The position numbers were made by a program, and so were the translations under genes. From positions 171,203-235,202 of the forward strand of contig CACRXP010000849.1 of assembly GCA_902702965.1 (NCBI GenBank): a stretch of DNA of 64,000 nucleotides, written 5' to 3'. Positions 45,876 to 57,800 of the stretch are shown here, piece by piece. Source of the DNA: Spirometra erinaceieuropaei. Taxonomy: Eukaryota > Platyhelminthes > Cestoda > Diphyllobothriidea > Diphyllobothriidae. Under the pieces are notes generated by a model that made no database searches, was not told where the DNA came from, and saw nothing but the letters and a program-made list of their open reading frames with translations. The stretch's first letter is position 1. Each line of letters begins with the position of its first letter.

Positions 45876-46831
45876 TGAAATGTTAATCGAAATTCTGAAA
45901 TGCGTTGTCGTTTCGAAAAAATTACTTAAGTAGGGTTTTAAAAGCAATCATCATGCAGTATGATTCTATAATAATGCAGTTACCTCAGGATGCCGGCTTT
46001 CGAACGAACATCTCTTTGACTGCATGAAAAAGCCACGCTCCATAAAAATGACTACTTAAGTAGCATGGATTTTCCTTATTGATTTCCGATGCCCTTAGTA
46101 ATTCAATTATATTTCATGGAAAAAATGCAGAAAAATGTTTATCCTTTTTGCTAATTCGGTAGAAAATCAAGTCTTTTTGCAATTTTACACTCGACGGAAG
46201 GGTATACTTCGGTTTTAAAGATTTTCCAACTCCCGAATAATTTTGAACCCGACCTGCGTTACACTTGCATTGAGGGTTTCCAAACTACAAAACATATATT
46301 CATTGTGTACGGAAAACCATACATTTCTCTACGGTAATAAGAGGAAACCATATGGGGTTCATAAAATTCAGCAATGGATTTAAGCCATATTTTAGACTTT
46401 ACAAGCAACGTCAGTAAATGCGGAGAAAAGATTTTTTTATGAACGGGCATTTCGCGACGTAAAAAATCTCATAATTGGAAACTTTCTTAAAACCGAAGTT
46501 TACCCTTCGCTCGAGCATAAAATTGAGAGAAGAGGTAATTTTCTGCCAACTACGCAGAAGAATGAATATTGTTATGCATGCTTTCCATGAAATATAATTG
46601 AAGTTTTAAGGGCATCGGAAGTGGGTGAGAAAAATGCATGCTATTTAAGTAGCCATTTTTTTTACATAGTGTGGCTTTTGCATGTGGCCGGAAAGATGTT
46701 TGTTCGAAAGCTGGCATCCCGAGGTATCTGAATTATTATAGACTTATACTACACGATGATGACTTTTTAAACCCCACTTAAGTAATCTTTTAGAAAGGAA
46801 GACACATTTCGGAATCTCGGCTAGCATTTCA
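45876..46831. mobile_element. Foldback element, copy E
   Basis: The left end is TGAAATGTTAATCGAAATTC (45876) and the right end CGGCTAGCATTTCA (46831). The loop contains CCCGAATAATTTTGAACCCG and GAGGGTTTCCAAACTAC, the reverse complement of the loop of copy A, so E lies in the opposite orientation to A. The arms are well preserved, with TTTCATGGAAA near 46114 matched at about 46587-46599. Confidence 0.75.
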
Positions 46832-48932
46832 AGAGTAGCACACCTACTGTACAGCATGCACTTGTACAAATATGAAATTTACACATTTGAAACTAATTTT
46901 CGAACTCTGAATATTTCGGCCTATCTTGTGAAGATTGCTATTTCTACCCAACTTAATATTACTTGTATTAAATTTTTTTCGTTTTAAGTTAACTGAAGGT
47001 CGTTCATTACTAATTGGAAATTTTAAATGCTGCACATTTGGGCCGGCGTCCGATGGATTTAAGATTTTTCGTAAGTGTAGGCACATTTCATGTTACGTTA
47101 ACTGCTTTATTGGAGGTTGTTACCTGACCATTGGCAAATTCATCGCAAGTCTTTGTGATAGATATTCATTCTCTTGAGCAATCGAGTCTCATGCCCAAGT
47201 GGGCTTGCAAATATGACCCAAATAGTAATAGACAGGAAGAGGATCGTCTGAGAATACATAACACACACAGAAGATGTACAACGGCTGTCTTATATGAAAA
47301 GATTTGACAGGCAAAATCTACAGAAACCATTTTTTTCGAGCAAAAATGAAAAGCCCCGACTTCCACTACTCGGTATCAGTCTGAAAAACCAGAAGTTGAC
47401 CGGCCACCATATAGTATATTGAAGTAATTCTCAGCGGAGTATCTAAAATAGATTATGCAAACGGTTTTTCTCGACGTTATGCTACACTTTCTTATTGATC
47501 TAGCTGTTTGCATGAACATGTGTTAGGTACCACTACAAACTATATTTACTCATTTGACGCCAATTTTCGAGCTTTCAGAATTTCCAATTTTATAAAGAAC
47601 ATCGTTATTTCTAGCCAGCGTAAAAATGCCTTCAAAATCTACTAGGCACTTTTGTGGATTCAGGCAAGTTTCATCAGTTCCGTCGCCTATTGTATGGGTA
47701 AACGGTCCGAATGTATTCATGGACGATGTAGTCGATCTCCTCCTCCGCTCTGTGTGTAGTGACAAACCAGATATACTACACTCCCTCCCTCCACGGGCAA
47801 GATAGGACACTGAAGGATCAATGGTTCCTTCAAAATAGTGAGAGATAGGGTTTAGACAAGTTTTAAGTCGATCACGCCTTCGCCACTTCCAGTGCGGGTG
47901 AGGATTTTAGGGCTTCGAATAATTTGGTCAAAAAATACAACCGTCTTCCTCAGATTGCTTGAATAGTCCCCTTGATGTTGTCACGAGTGTAAACTGTCTC
48001 GTTTGAGGCAGAGACGGTCGAATTTCACTTAAAAGTATCGAAGAGTAGTGACCTGATTAATAAATGACTTATCTCTTGTACAACATGGAGACAAAGGATG
48101 GAACAGTGATTTACTCAACATAAAGCTTCCATCTGCGTATGCCACGATATGGCTGGTGCACCTCTCATAATAGAGACAGGCTTCACACACACATTCACCG
48201 ACGTTGAAGACACCTCGGTCAACATTTATCTGGTTTTGTTCGCCAGCCCAAGTATTTACGCTGGTGGGCTCGCTTCCATGGGCGTCGAATTGCAAGACAA
48301 ATATATCATCGCTAGGCTGAGAAGTCACAACCTCTACGATGTCGTGCCACACTCGGCAATGGAGTCCGATTGTCAAAAGACATCTCCTTCTCACCCCTCC
48401 TCTTTTGAATAGCCTGACGGTAAAATTGTTAAACTCGTGTTCCGGCTAATTTTCCTGCTGTGTCACATCTCACTTGCCCTCTAACAGTTTAAGCCGTGTA
48501 ATTAACAATCGCGCCTAACCGTGGGACGGAAATCGGGAGTTCCACTTTGTACTGGACTCTCCGTCTAGTGCCCTCACACGCGGTCGCACCGCGAAGAGCA
48601 GTCAGTGGAGGGACAGTGACACTGGAAAGCCTTTTCTGGGGCGTTTTTCGTCACCAACTAACCATACTCTAGCCTCTGGTTGGGAAGTCCAGAGACCTGA
48701 ACTTGAGTCCAAGTAGTTGTTTACCTGTACCGGTTAAACCAGCACTACGAGTTCAAGGCACCCTAGGCGTGGCAAAGTATTGCTGATAGCTGTTTGTAGG
48801 TGGAGACGTGCCGGGCGACAGAATAAGAGGTGGATCTGAGCGGAGCCGGAAATCCAGAGGAATAATTCTGACGTCCACTTTGAAAAAATAATAAAAAATG
48901 GCGTGAGAGATGGTGCGTGCAGTAGAACGTAC
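46832..48932. other. Intronic sequence, nothing recognised
   Basis: The AT-rich first half has no repeats seen elsewhere in the window. Overlapping frames at 48029-48412 (121 codons -, 87 codons +) show no domain. Confidence 0.4.
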
Positions 48933-49152
48933 CGAGCCATGTAGTAGGTTTTTATGTCATACTGGAGACGAGTCAAGCCCTGAGGTGGAGGATAATAGGT
49001 GAATTTGCGCCAAACGTTGGGTGAACAAAAAGCGTTCAGCCACCGCTTGCACGTCAGGGCCGCCATGGCTCGATCTCGCCATCCCAGATGGGCGAAAATG
49101 CGCTCGAGGACAATCAACGGCAGAAACGCCCAATTGTGGTAAACGTGCCATT
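48933..49152 (-). CDS. FBXO39/FBXO33-like F-box protein, F-box exon
   Basis: This exon holds the F-box, the roughly 45-residue motif that docks SKP1 and so plugs the protein into an SCF ubiquitin ligase. The sequence HNWAFLPLIVLERIFAHLG, then WRDRAMAALTCKRWLNAFCS and PNVWRKFTYY, closely follows the WAFLP..CL.RVF.WLG.RDRSRAALVCRKW pattern of FBXO39. The acceptor is CTCTGCTTCCGCCGTACAG, leaving AA to complete a split codon. The donor TCG-GTACGT at 48932 gives phase 2. No in-frame ATG precedes the F-box, and a stop lies upstream, so an earlier coding exon must exist above 49.2 kb. With the six exons seen the protein exceeds 800 residues, against roughly 440-560 in vertebrate relatives. Confidence 0.85.
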
Positions 49153-49879
49153 CTGTACGGCGGAAGCAGAGAGGGTTTAAAAAAGGCAATTATGCAAGTA
49201 GGGGGAAATTATGCATCTCAACAGGGGCGGCAAATAGCACATCACAGAACTTAAATTATTTATAGTTCTGGAACATGGAGGAAGGCTGTAAAATCTTGCT
49301 GATTAAAAAAAGAGTCGGATCGTTCAACATGAAATGAAGTATTTCTAGTTGAGAATTCAAACGCATACATCTCACACCATGGTTAATACCCCAGATAATG
49401 GTTCATTCCGATTTGGCGACATCAAGTTCCGTAGGTTTTGTAGAGTTAACAACCACATCGCGCGTGAACACTGACAAATGAGATCTGATTTCTCAGTAAT
49501 TCTAAGTTTCATTGGCATGGAACCAAGGATAGCGTATTGTTGAAACAAGGGTGGGTTTCAGAAGGTAGCTGAGAAGGTGGCCTTACCGCCAGAACAGGCT
49601 TTTCATTCACTGAGAGTTCGAGTGTGAATCCGAGACGCCGGACCAAAAACATTCTTGGTACAGCGACCGCGGCACATCATATAAAAGGCTTACTGACTGA
49701 ATATGGTTAACACGCGCAGCTATTACCTTTATATGATCTAATGAGAGCATCATGGACAATATACGCAATAGTTGGGGCACACGAAAGCCACGAGGAAGTG
49801 GTGTCCACCAATTTGGACTGGTTAGTGGACGGAGCATGGGCATTCCGTTTTTATTTAGAGCTCCGGTCTACGGCTTTGC
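49153..49879. other. Upstream of the F-box exon, no exon recognised
   Basis: This would be intron sequence if the missing first exon lies further upstream. No ATG-bearing exon ending in the required phase 1 stands out. Confidence 0.35.
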
Positions 49880-50045
49880 GGACTAAATCGTAGTCAGAGG
49901 ACATGCGACGAGGATAGTCCCTTCTAGTTTATTTGTCGTCGTGAGGAAGAGATATATCGACCAGAATTCAAGATGACGCGGGATTCGAATTTGGACTAGA
50001 AAGTATGACGTCCAGCACACCAACCCTAGGTCATGAGCTCACATT
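49880..50045 (-). mobile_element. Putative tRNA-derived SINE, minus strand
   Basis: On the minus strand TGACCTAGGGTTGG resembles an A box, CTGGACGTCATACTTTC the anticodon region and ATTCGAATCCCGCG a B box (about 49980-49993). The ACGACGACAAATAAACTAG segment that follows recalls the SINE-A body. A single diverged copy. Confidence 0.45.
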
Positions 50046-50765
50046 TAGCCAGTTGCAATAGGAAATATTCGGCCAGTTAGGAGAGGAGTTCGCTGGACTA
50101 GCAAAGGTAGGAGACCGAAGCCCTAAGGCGAAATGGACGGGCGTATTTCGTTCTGCAATTGAGCCAGCCTGGTGACCGCTGCTTACATGTGTCCAAAGTT
50201 GACTGGGTGTGAGAGCATGGTGCACCTGAAAAAGCGTCTGGATCAATGGGCACCTCAACTCGGGTCGAAATCGCAGGTCCTTCAAGTCTGAGATTGGTGT
50301 ATGGACGAATGACAACGGAAGATAGTTCAGTAATGACTATTACAAACACCTTTATTTCTACTAGTCGCACAAAAGCGACTTTCTATAAAGCAGACACTTA
50401 TGGAAATTGGTAGTAATAGTTGGACTTAACCGGCTCAAAATAATGGACTGAAGGTGTTTTTTGAGTTTGGCAGTCGAACCATCACATTACAATATGTCTG
50501 ATCACTCTACTCTTCCCAAGGTGCGGTCATCGGCGCAGGCGTGTTTTGGAGAAGCCCAAGACAGGTTGTGCTCGAGTGTCGTACCAATGTAGGGCGTGGG
50601 TTGTACTGTTCCTTGATGCCGTGGATGTTAAGACGACTGGACCGGCGTTGATGTTGACTGATGTTTCAAGTGACATCATGGAAAATGTGTGTTTGATATC
50701 GGTGTATGCGTAGGAAGAAAAATTCTCATACGTGAGTCTTAACACGCACAGTAGATGACTTACCA
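50046..50765. other. Non-coding sequence, nothing recognised
   Basis: Minus-strand frames of 90-108 codons occur here (50031-50315, 50098-50370, 50527-50853) without any domain or splice support. Confidence 0.4.
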
Positions 50766-51613
50766 CATGAAACGCTAATTTAAATTCTGGAATATGATTT
50801 TTGCTAGAAAGGATACCTGAGGTGGAGTTGTAACCTTGGATACCGTGCAACATGATCCCAAGATGTTTCAGTCATACCAGGATGATGGCTTTTGAACACA
50901 TACCTTCCCGATTGCCTGCAAAACCCACACCAAAATGACTACATCTGTACTGATTTTGTGATGGCCTTATGAATCCAACCGTATTTTACAGAACGCATGC
51001 ACAAAATATCCCTCCTTGTACCTGTCCTTTTCAATTTTCTCACGATAAGGGGCGGAATCTCGAGGGAAAAGGCATATACTAATGATACTTTTTAAGACCA
51101 TGACATGTCTGCCAAAACGGCATTGTATATATTCGTCTTGTGAAGTACACAACGTGGTCCTACTCCATTACAAAATCTTATGAGAATGACCTTAACGGCA
51201 TAAAGGAATATATAGTCTTTCTTAAATGGGAACCCTAAACGAAGGTCGGGTTCAAAATAATTCTGGAATTGAAAAGTTTAAAAATGACAAACTACTTCAA
51301 GTAAAAAAAACAGGAACACACAATTTTCCAAAGAATGCGCACAGGAAGGGGTGTTTTTGTGTATGTTTTCTATAGAGTAGGTCAAGATTTAGAACGCCAT
51401 TAAAAGTCGACAGAGAATTGCATGCCAGTTGGGTAGAAATTTTTGCGAATGTGATTTCTGCCAAAGGCGGAGACGACGCGCATCCAAAAGCCGGCATCGC
51501 CGCAAGACTGAAATACGTTGGATGAATGTCGCATGATAATCAACATTACCACCTCACCTAGGTGGACCTTCCTAACAAAAATCACATTTCGGAATTCCAA
51601 GCAATGTCTCGTG
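50766..51613. mobile_element. Foldback element, copy F
   Basis: The left end ACATGAAACGCTAATTTAAA and the right end ATTCCAAGCAATGTCTCGTG are diverged versions of the family termini. Inside, GGATGATGGCTTTTGAAC (left arm) is mirrored by CAAAAGCCGGCATC (right arm). It is the most eroded and shortest of the six. Confidence 0.6.
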
Positions 51614-51779
51614 AGATACGCCACCTACCGTACTGGCTATGGCCCAGGGTGCATGAGGCAAAGTTTCAGGACGTCCGAGCTTGTTTTTGGTCTACTTTTA
51701 TGACTTATGTCTGTCGTGTCAACTTGGTGGTCTCAAAAACGGGCTCCGGTCATGCTCTAATCAGACTGCACAGTCCAAT

Positions 51780-51845
51780 TGTCTCATAACTACTGTCATA
51801 CATGGGGCGTGTTGGGGCACGCCGAAACGCAGGCCTTTATGCGAC
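51780..51845 (-). repeat. Dispersed repeat R1, downstream fragment
   Basis: The complement of GTTGGGGCACGCCGAAACGC followed by GTATGACAG matches the GCGCCTCGGTGTGCCGCCAC segment near 38240 and the GCGTGCCACCACACCCC segment near 31510. Confidence 0.4.
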
Positions 51846-53110
51846 GTCAGCTATTACGTTCAAACCCAGCAGCAGATGGCTGACAGGCCCGGACAGACAA
51901 CTGGTGTGTGAGGAAGGAAATAGTGAGGTCGGCACTAGGTAATCCATCCTCAAGTAACATCAGCGCATTCCTCACTACAATTGACCTGACGCGCTTGAAT
52001 CAGTCTTGATGAGCTAATTGTCGTGGCTTGGAAGTTCGGCAATCGATGGGATAACTCAGTTCTTCTTAGGACTGAGATAAGGCTAAAAGGCTCCCCCTTA
52101 AGGTGACCTCTATAGCACTCTCACTGATGTGAGAGCCGAGCCGTCCTCATGAAAGTGTGGCGCACAGTCGACGTCGTTCGCAACGTTCGAACTGTTATTG
52201 GCCAATTTACGCAGACGGCACCACAGCCCACCCAGTGTAATCCCTATCTAACTAAATATCTTGTGCGCACAAGGACAAGAGGAACTGTCCGACAAGTGAT
52301 GTCAATGCCCACAAATGAATTGCCAGGTAGCAGGTGCTTTAGTTAACATAATTCAACGATGAGCCATGAAAGCCAGTTCGCCTGGATGAACAAACTCAGG
52401 TTGAAATATCGAGCTAGCCTTTGCCGTAGTAAAGGTGTCATATAAAATCGTTAGAAGTGGAGCAACCTAGTAAACTAGGATTAAACTGATTACCGTACTT
52501 GGAATAAAATCAACTACACGCTTATTCGTGCTTTACGAACAAACTGAGTACTAATATGGCAGAGAGAATGGATCTGAGAATGTTCGGGTAGGGACTTGAA
52601 GAGTGCACAATGTACTGCCAAAAGGAATAACCTGCGAAGGGTAACATCAATGACCGTCCCAACAATTGTGCCAATGCCATGGACTTTCGACAAACTATCT
52701 CCAATCGCTTCGTCATAGACACCCACGACAGCCATCCCTGGGGTGCCTTTGTCGATCCTTTGAAAATAAAAACATTCCCCCGTCAACAACTGACTACTCT
52801 GACAATCTTGCTGTAGTGGCGAGCCCCCTTGTGAAAGTGCGACGTGTTTTGTTCTAGATAGGTGCGAAAACGTAGAAGCTTGATTGAGGAAGGATGATCG
52901 CCTCCGGTGTCGCGCCCGAATAATCTGCTCGGTCACGGTAGACGAGTGAAACTAGTGCCTTTAGACTGTTACTGTTATATGTTCGAAAAATTTGACAAAC
53001 GGGCAAGTTAAAAATGACATAAACGAATCCAAGAGTAGCACCCCAGTTTACCACACATGTGCTGAGCCCTATACACGCATACAAATCAGATTCAAAAGGA
53101 AATTACTGGA
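51846..53110. other. Non-coding sequence, nothing recognised
   Basis: This stretch includes a 140-codon minus frame (52514-52936) starting with a plausible methionine, but its sequence shows no domain, hydrophobic segment or splice context. I leave it unassigned. Confidence 0.4.
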
Positions 53111-53113
53111 CCT

Positions 53114-53651
53114 CTAGTCGAAAAGTGCTGCAATCTTGCCTTCAGTTGGCAGGGACGTCAAGTTAGTCCGTCGATCGGTAAGCCCTCGGGTCAAGACTTT
53201 GGGTGCGTTAAAATGTTTATTGTGAGGACGCCAAGCGCCCAACCCGTACCGAATTGACTTTAATTCCTCGTCTTGCCTGTTGAGGACGTGGGCGAATGCA
53301 GTGAGTGGAATGGTGTAAAGCCTTCGTCTAACGTATTTACTATGTACAATGAATTGTCCGTCATTACCAACATTGATAAATTTCATCGCATAGTTTGTAT
53401 ATAGACAAAAGACCATGTCTTGATCATCACTGCCGCGTACTCGCATATGACCGGATGGGTCAATGCGGTGCCAAAAAAGCTGGGAGGGCGCTGGCGGGCA
53501 AAAAGAAAGAAGATGGGTGTTGGCCGAAGCATCTTCTAGTACCCGTCTAATCGTGCCGTCACAAATGCTCCGGTGTCCGAATAAACTAACGCGGCCCAAG
53601 TCTGGATAAATTGACACAACATTCGTGACTGTTCCGTGTCTATCTACCCTT
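53114..53651 (-). CDS. Putative FGF-like beta-trefoil exon (terminal exon)
   Basis: The frame is open for 222 codons (53779-53114), long for this window, but has no ATG before the core. The acceptor CCTTTTGTATCTGCGCAG at 53652 would start a terminal exon of 179 codons ending at TAG (53114-53116). The pattern LLSFCPPAPSQLFWHRIDPS..VRGS resembles the FGF start (LYC....F.L.I.PDG.V.G). MVFCLYTNYAMKFINV and GNDGQFIVHSKYVRRRLY resemble the following hairpins (I..V..G.Y.AMN..G.LY). APKVLTRGLTDRRTNLTSLP could be the closing GP+T......FLP strand. If real, it would be a growth factor acting through FGF receptors. No signal peptide is seen in this exon. The spacing fits but identity is low; chance resemblance or a pseudogene is possible. 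Confidence 0.35.
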
Positions 53652-54569
53652 CTGCGCAGATACAAAAGGCCAAATGCTGTTGGCCTTCTCCGTAATTTTG
53701 GTAAACTGTTCAGGTCTCCAGGGCGGAGATGAACGTCGTCAGGCCTGCAGCTTTGTTTACATTTGGCTTTGCGTAGAGGTTATTACGACACAGACTTCAT
53801 GTTGTGGCTCACCATAGGCCTAGATGGCTGATGGTTGCAGATGTATAATTTATTTCGATGCTCTTTGTGATGGCGCTATACGCACATGGGCATTCGTCGA
53901 CAACTGCAAAATGGTTCTCATCGAGATTTACTCTGGATTCAGCGAGGTCTACTAAGAAATCGGAGGAACATTTTCTCAGCATAGCTGAGGGTAGACATCA
54001 ATTCCTCAAATACGGCTGTTTGGCAGTGAGGGCGGTCGCCAGCATCCACAAAAGTTCAGAAATTGTATTAGTGTCAAATTGGAGTCCTTTATAAGGAAAC
54101 TAGAAAACATTAGGCTGTCCGACTCTGTGTTTAGTGCTTTAGACCTATATCACATTTACGCCTAGGCTGGCCACGCTCCCAATTTCATTTATAAGTCTTT
54201 TTTGTGATCCGCTTCCCGTTCGCGGGATCTCTCGGTTTCTACTAAATTATTTAGCAAATTGATAACCTGCTTCCCAGTCTCGCCGTGCATTTCGTCCCGT
54301 CCTTGTCCAACCTTCACACCCATAAGGCCATCATTATTCTAATCTCAGCGACGCATTTGAGCTCCGTTCTGGTAACTGCTTTGTCTTTAACCTTGTCCTG
54401 TGCAGTTCTGAAAAGCTTAGAAGGGCCTAGTCTGATTTTAATAGTCTTGCCAAAAGACGCCCCAGTATTACGGAGTGGACAGGCTTGAAAACAAGCTAGA
54501 AGATCCAAAACATATCTTGCTGGCGATTTTGTAGCCAAGCACCATACAGACTCTTCTTTCTGTCCGTTA
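53652..54569. other. Sequence upstream of the FGF-like frame
   Basis: The minus frame stays open to 53779 (RPDDVHLRPGDLNSLPKLRR), so the exon could begin further upstream, for example after GCTGCAG near 53747. No preceding exon was identified. Confidence 0.35.
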
Positions 54570-54850
54570 AAATCCTGGTCAAACGTTTGTTGTAAACCAG
54601 AGGGTGTGGTGGTACGCCAAAGTGCGGGCCCGGCCGCACCACCCGCCTGCGCTCCGTCCCGCCCTCGGTCTTCTTGGTTATACCTTGACAGTGGGCTCAG
54701 GCGGGAAGGGAGGGTAGAGTGCGGTAGATTGTGTGACGGCATACTACCACTATAAACTAATCCGCGCACAAGTTCCCGTGTCTGCTCTCATCATATAGTG
54801 GCGCACACGGTGGACACCGTCGTCATCGACGGACGAACTGCCACGCCCCT
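54570..54850 (-). repeat. Dispersed repeat R1, minus copy
   Basis: On the plus strand AAAATCCTGGTC, GGTGTGGTGGTACGCCAAAG, GCCCTCGGTCTTCTTGG, GACAGTGGGCTCAGGCGGGA, ACTACCACTATAAACTAATC and GGCGCACACGGTGGACACCG lie in reverse R1 order. This is one of the most complete copies. Confidence 0.7.
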
Positions 54851-57800
54851 CATGTACCTAAACTCATTAATGAGTCTCATTTTTGCCCGTGTTTTACAGC
54901 TAAACCCAGTTTTCTGGGACACTTTGCTATGGTATCTCCCTCATTATTTATGCTTGAATGTAAATTGTGTTTAAGAACACCCGGTAACGCTTACGCGACC
55001 ATAGATCGAGGTGCATCCCGGGCGGATAATTACGGAGGATTCAAATAAAGCAACCAGACAACCGACCATTGTTTCTAGTCTGTAGTAAGCATGAGATAAT
55101 AAGTTTGAATTCCGACGGAAAACCAATCAAGGAGACTGATTTTTTAGTAGTCACACAACGATCAAGTATTTTTCAGAATGAGACCCCTTAAAATCGTTTT
55201 TATATTATTTATACAACACAAGCCTGAAGAAGATCTACAACATCTGACATAAAATGCACGAGAACACAGTCATTTACCGAGGCCCTCCATTTAGTATACT
55301 ACTTTCACGGACAACTTTCATTTTATACTTGGGTTTTTTAAATTTATTTTTACAATTTTTAGTGCATGTTTGCTGAACTACCTTAATTTGTTTTAATTTG
55401 TTGTATAGAGACCGACCTTGAGTGGGCTAATCAGAAAGTGCGTCCCAAGGACCAACTGCACATGTGACTTGGGATCCCGCTGGCGAATAAGATTTGCTGT
55501 GCGCTCTCCTAATCTGTGCATGAGTTCCTTCTTGCTTCTTGTGTAGTGTAATGTGTACGGTCGGAGGATCTTACTATGTTTGGGAAATCAAGGCCTTCTC
55601 TCGCACCCTTTGAGGCTCAAGCAAGCGAAAAGTATGTTATATTCCTTCACACCAATTTACATGCAGTTAATAATCATTTCTTGTCCAATTTTCTGCACTT
55701 TTTTGTGATTATAACCCCTCTTTTCGTCAACTCAGTTAGTGCACAAGTGTCCTTAAATGATTTTGTTCTAGGCGTTGCATGTTGGGTTTCCTGATCAGAC
55801 TTAAGTTAGACATCTATGTCTGAACTCATTGCTAGCAATGGACGCTTCAGTCGCCCCTCTTGACAGTTAAGTATTTGTTAAAATTGTCAATTATTAGAAC
55901 AAGAAGAACTTCTTGACTGAAACTGCATTCCACCTACGGGAAGAACGAGAAGCGCTTATGCTCCTCGTCCTGAAGTGTGGCCTGTCATTCCCCAGGTTGT
56001 CTGTTCGTGGGCGACTAACTTTTCGCACCACAACCTTTTGCATCATCTGCTCATTTAGTTGCATTTGTAGGGGCATTCGCAACGTTTGGCCGTGGACACT
56101 CAGGCCGTCCTATGACTAAGGGGGAATTATGTTAAGCAATCGCAACGCAAGTATGATAAAATGTCGTAATTTCATCTACTTAATACCCAACGTCTTCGAT
56201 TGCCCAATCGAGGAAGCTGTACCCGTCCTAATTCTTGTTCAGAAACCTTTTCGGACATTCATTTAGTCTCGCATAACGGATGTTGCGCACCCTCTCTGCA
56301 ACTTGTGCAGACAAATTGACTTTTCAACTGATACTTATTTTAAGTCTGGTCGTCTTGTGGTATGCCAACGTCGTTTATCATATCCGCTTTAGCTCCTTGG
56401 GATAATCAATATAGCCTATTTATTGAACTTTTGGACGCTTTTGTGTGGATCGGACCCGGTCGATCGTCAATTTTAGATAAAATTGGTTTTCCATGGAACA
56501 CGTGTGCTCCCATTCACTGTCGAGTTTATACGCATTTGGCAACGGTTTTTAATCATGTATCATATTTTTGTTTCCTTGTTCAGACAGCACACGCCTCAGC
56601 TGCATCCATTTCATCACTAGATTGAAATGTATAACTTACGGAAGTTCTCGCTGAGACGAAGTTAAATATATTGTGCTGTACTTCGTATTTTGAAGTGCTA
56701 AGGCGTACAGCCTTTTAATAACTTGGTGGACATTTTTTTCCTAACCGTACTTCTATTCAACATAGTTTTGACTGTGTACCTCCTGTTTTTGCTTTGCGCT
56801 CTTGCCATTCTCTATCACGCGGTTGTGAATTAACTGAAAATGGTCACTCATTTCGTACTTCCAACTAATTATTATATCTTATGCAGGACTCAATTTTATT
56901 CTTTTATTTTTTTTAGTTCTCGTTGGGTTTTGTTTGGCTACCTCTTAAACCAACTAAATTTACCTAGCACTTGAAGAGCTCTATTAGCGATAGCAGCCTG
57001 AAACTCGAATCTAATCAGGACTACATTCGAACGCTCTATTTCTTAGTTTGTACCGTTCTCTGCGTGTATAATTTCCAAAACCTAACTAGTTTTCCCAGCA
57101 CTCATACTTGGCTCGTTTTGAAAGCTACCCCGACCACTATCAACCTTTTTAAATACGGAACTATGTTTGGTTGCAGTGCATAACGTTCGTTGCGTTGTTT
57201 CCGTTCTTTGTATGAGTTAACCTTGTAAACAGTCGCCATCGCGATGCTTTTGCGTTTGAGCCTAGATCTTTGTATTGTGGGGTGACTTCGCAGTACTATC
57301 TTGCCGTTCGTTTTGCAGTTGTTTGCCATATGTTCTCATCTTAGTCAAATTCGTTTAATTACCGTTACGCGCAAATAAGTACGACCCGCAGCGTGTATAG
57401 TGCATATTGGGCTTCTACTTGCTGTGAATTACCGTCCAGAATAAGTCTCACTTCTCGCCATGAGTATTTCCCATTGCGCGTAAAAAAATTCGACCGTGAA
57501 CGACGCATTGACCCCTTAATTGCCGACACCTACCTACATGTACCGCCATACATGAGAGTAGTACTTCGATCCAGAAGAATGGTCCTTTCTTCCGTAGACT
57601 TCCCGCTGCCATGTAACGCGCGAATCAAAATCCCACTTACATATCTCGGTCTTTTGTATCTGAATAATTTTCACAGAGGCGCGCGCATGTGTAGAAGGCG
57701 GGATTGCTGCAACATAATCAGAGTTATAAACAAAAGCCCTATGGTATTTTCACTTTCGGCCATAGGCATGGGTCGGCAAATAATCTGGTTGGTGCACCTG

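Larger units (their letters stand above)
39976..48932 (-). other. Intron 1 (as numbered here) of the F-box gene
   Basis: The donor is TCG-GTACGT at 48932 and the acceptor CTTCTCCACAG at 39976. The junction is phase 2 at the donor and is completed by one base in exon 2. The intron holds a SINE-A dimer, a pair of 200-bp repeats, and foldback copies D and E. Frames at 43001-43486 and 48029-48412 have no recognisable domain. Confidence 0.65.

Noticed and set aside
48029..48412. Overlapping plus and minus frames (87 and 121 codons) upstream of F-box intron 1's repeats
   Set aside because: Neither shows a domain or exon boundaries matching the phases of the F-box gene.
52514..52936. 140-codon minus-strand open frame
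   Set aside because: No recognisable motif and no splice context; left as unassigned sequence.
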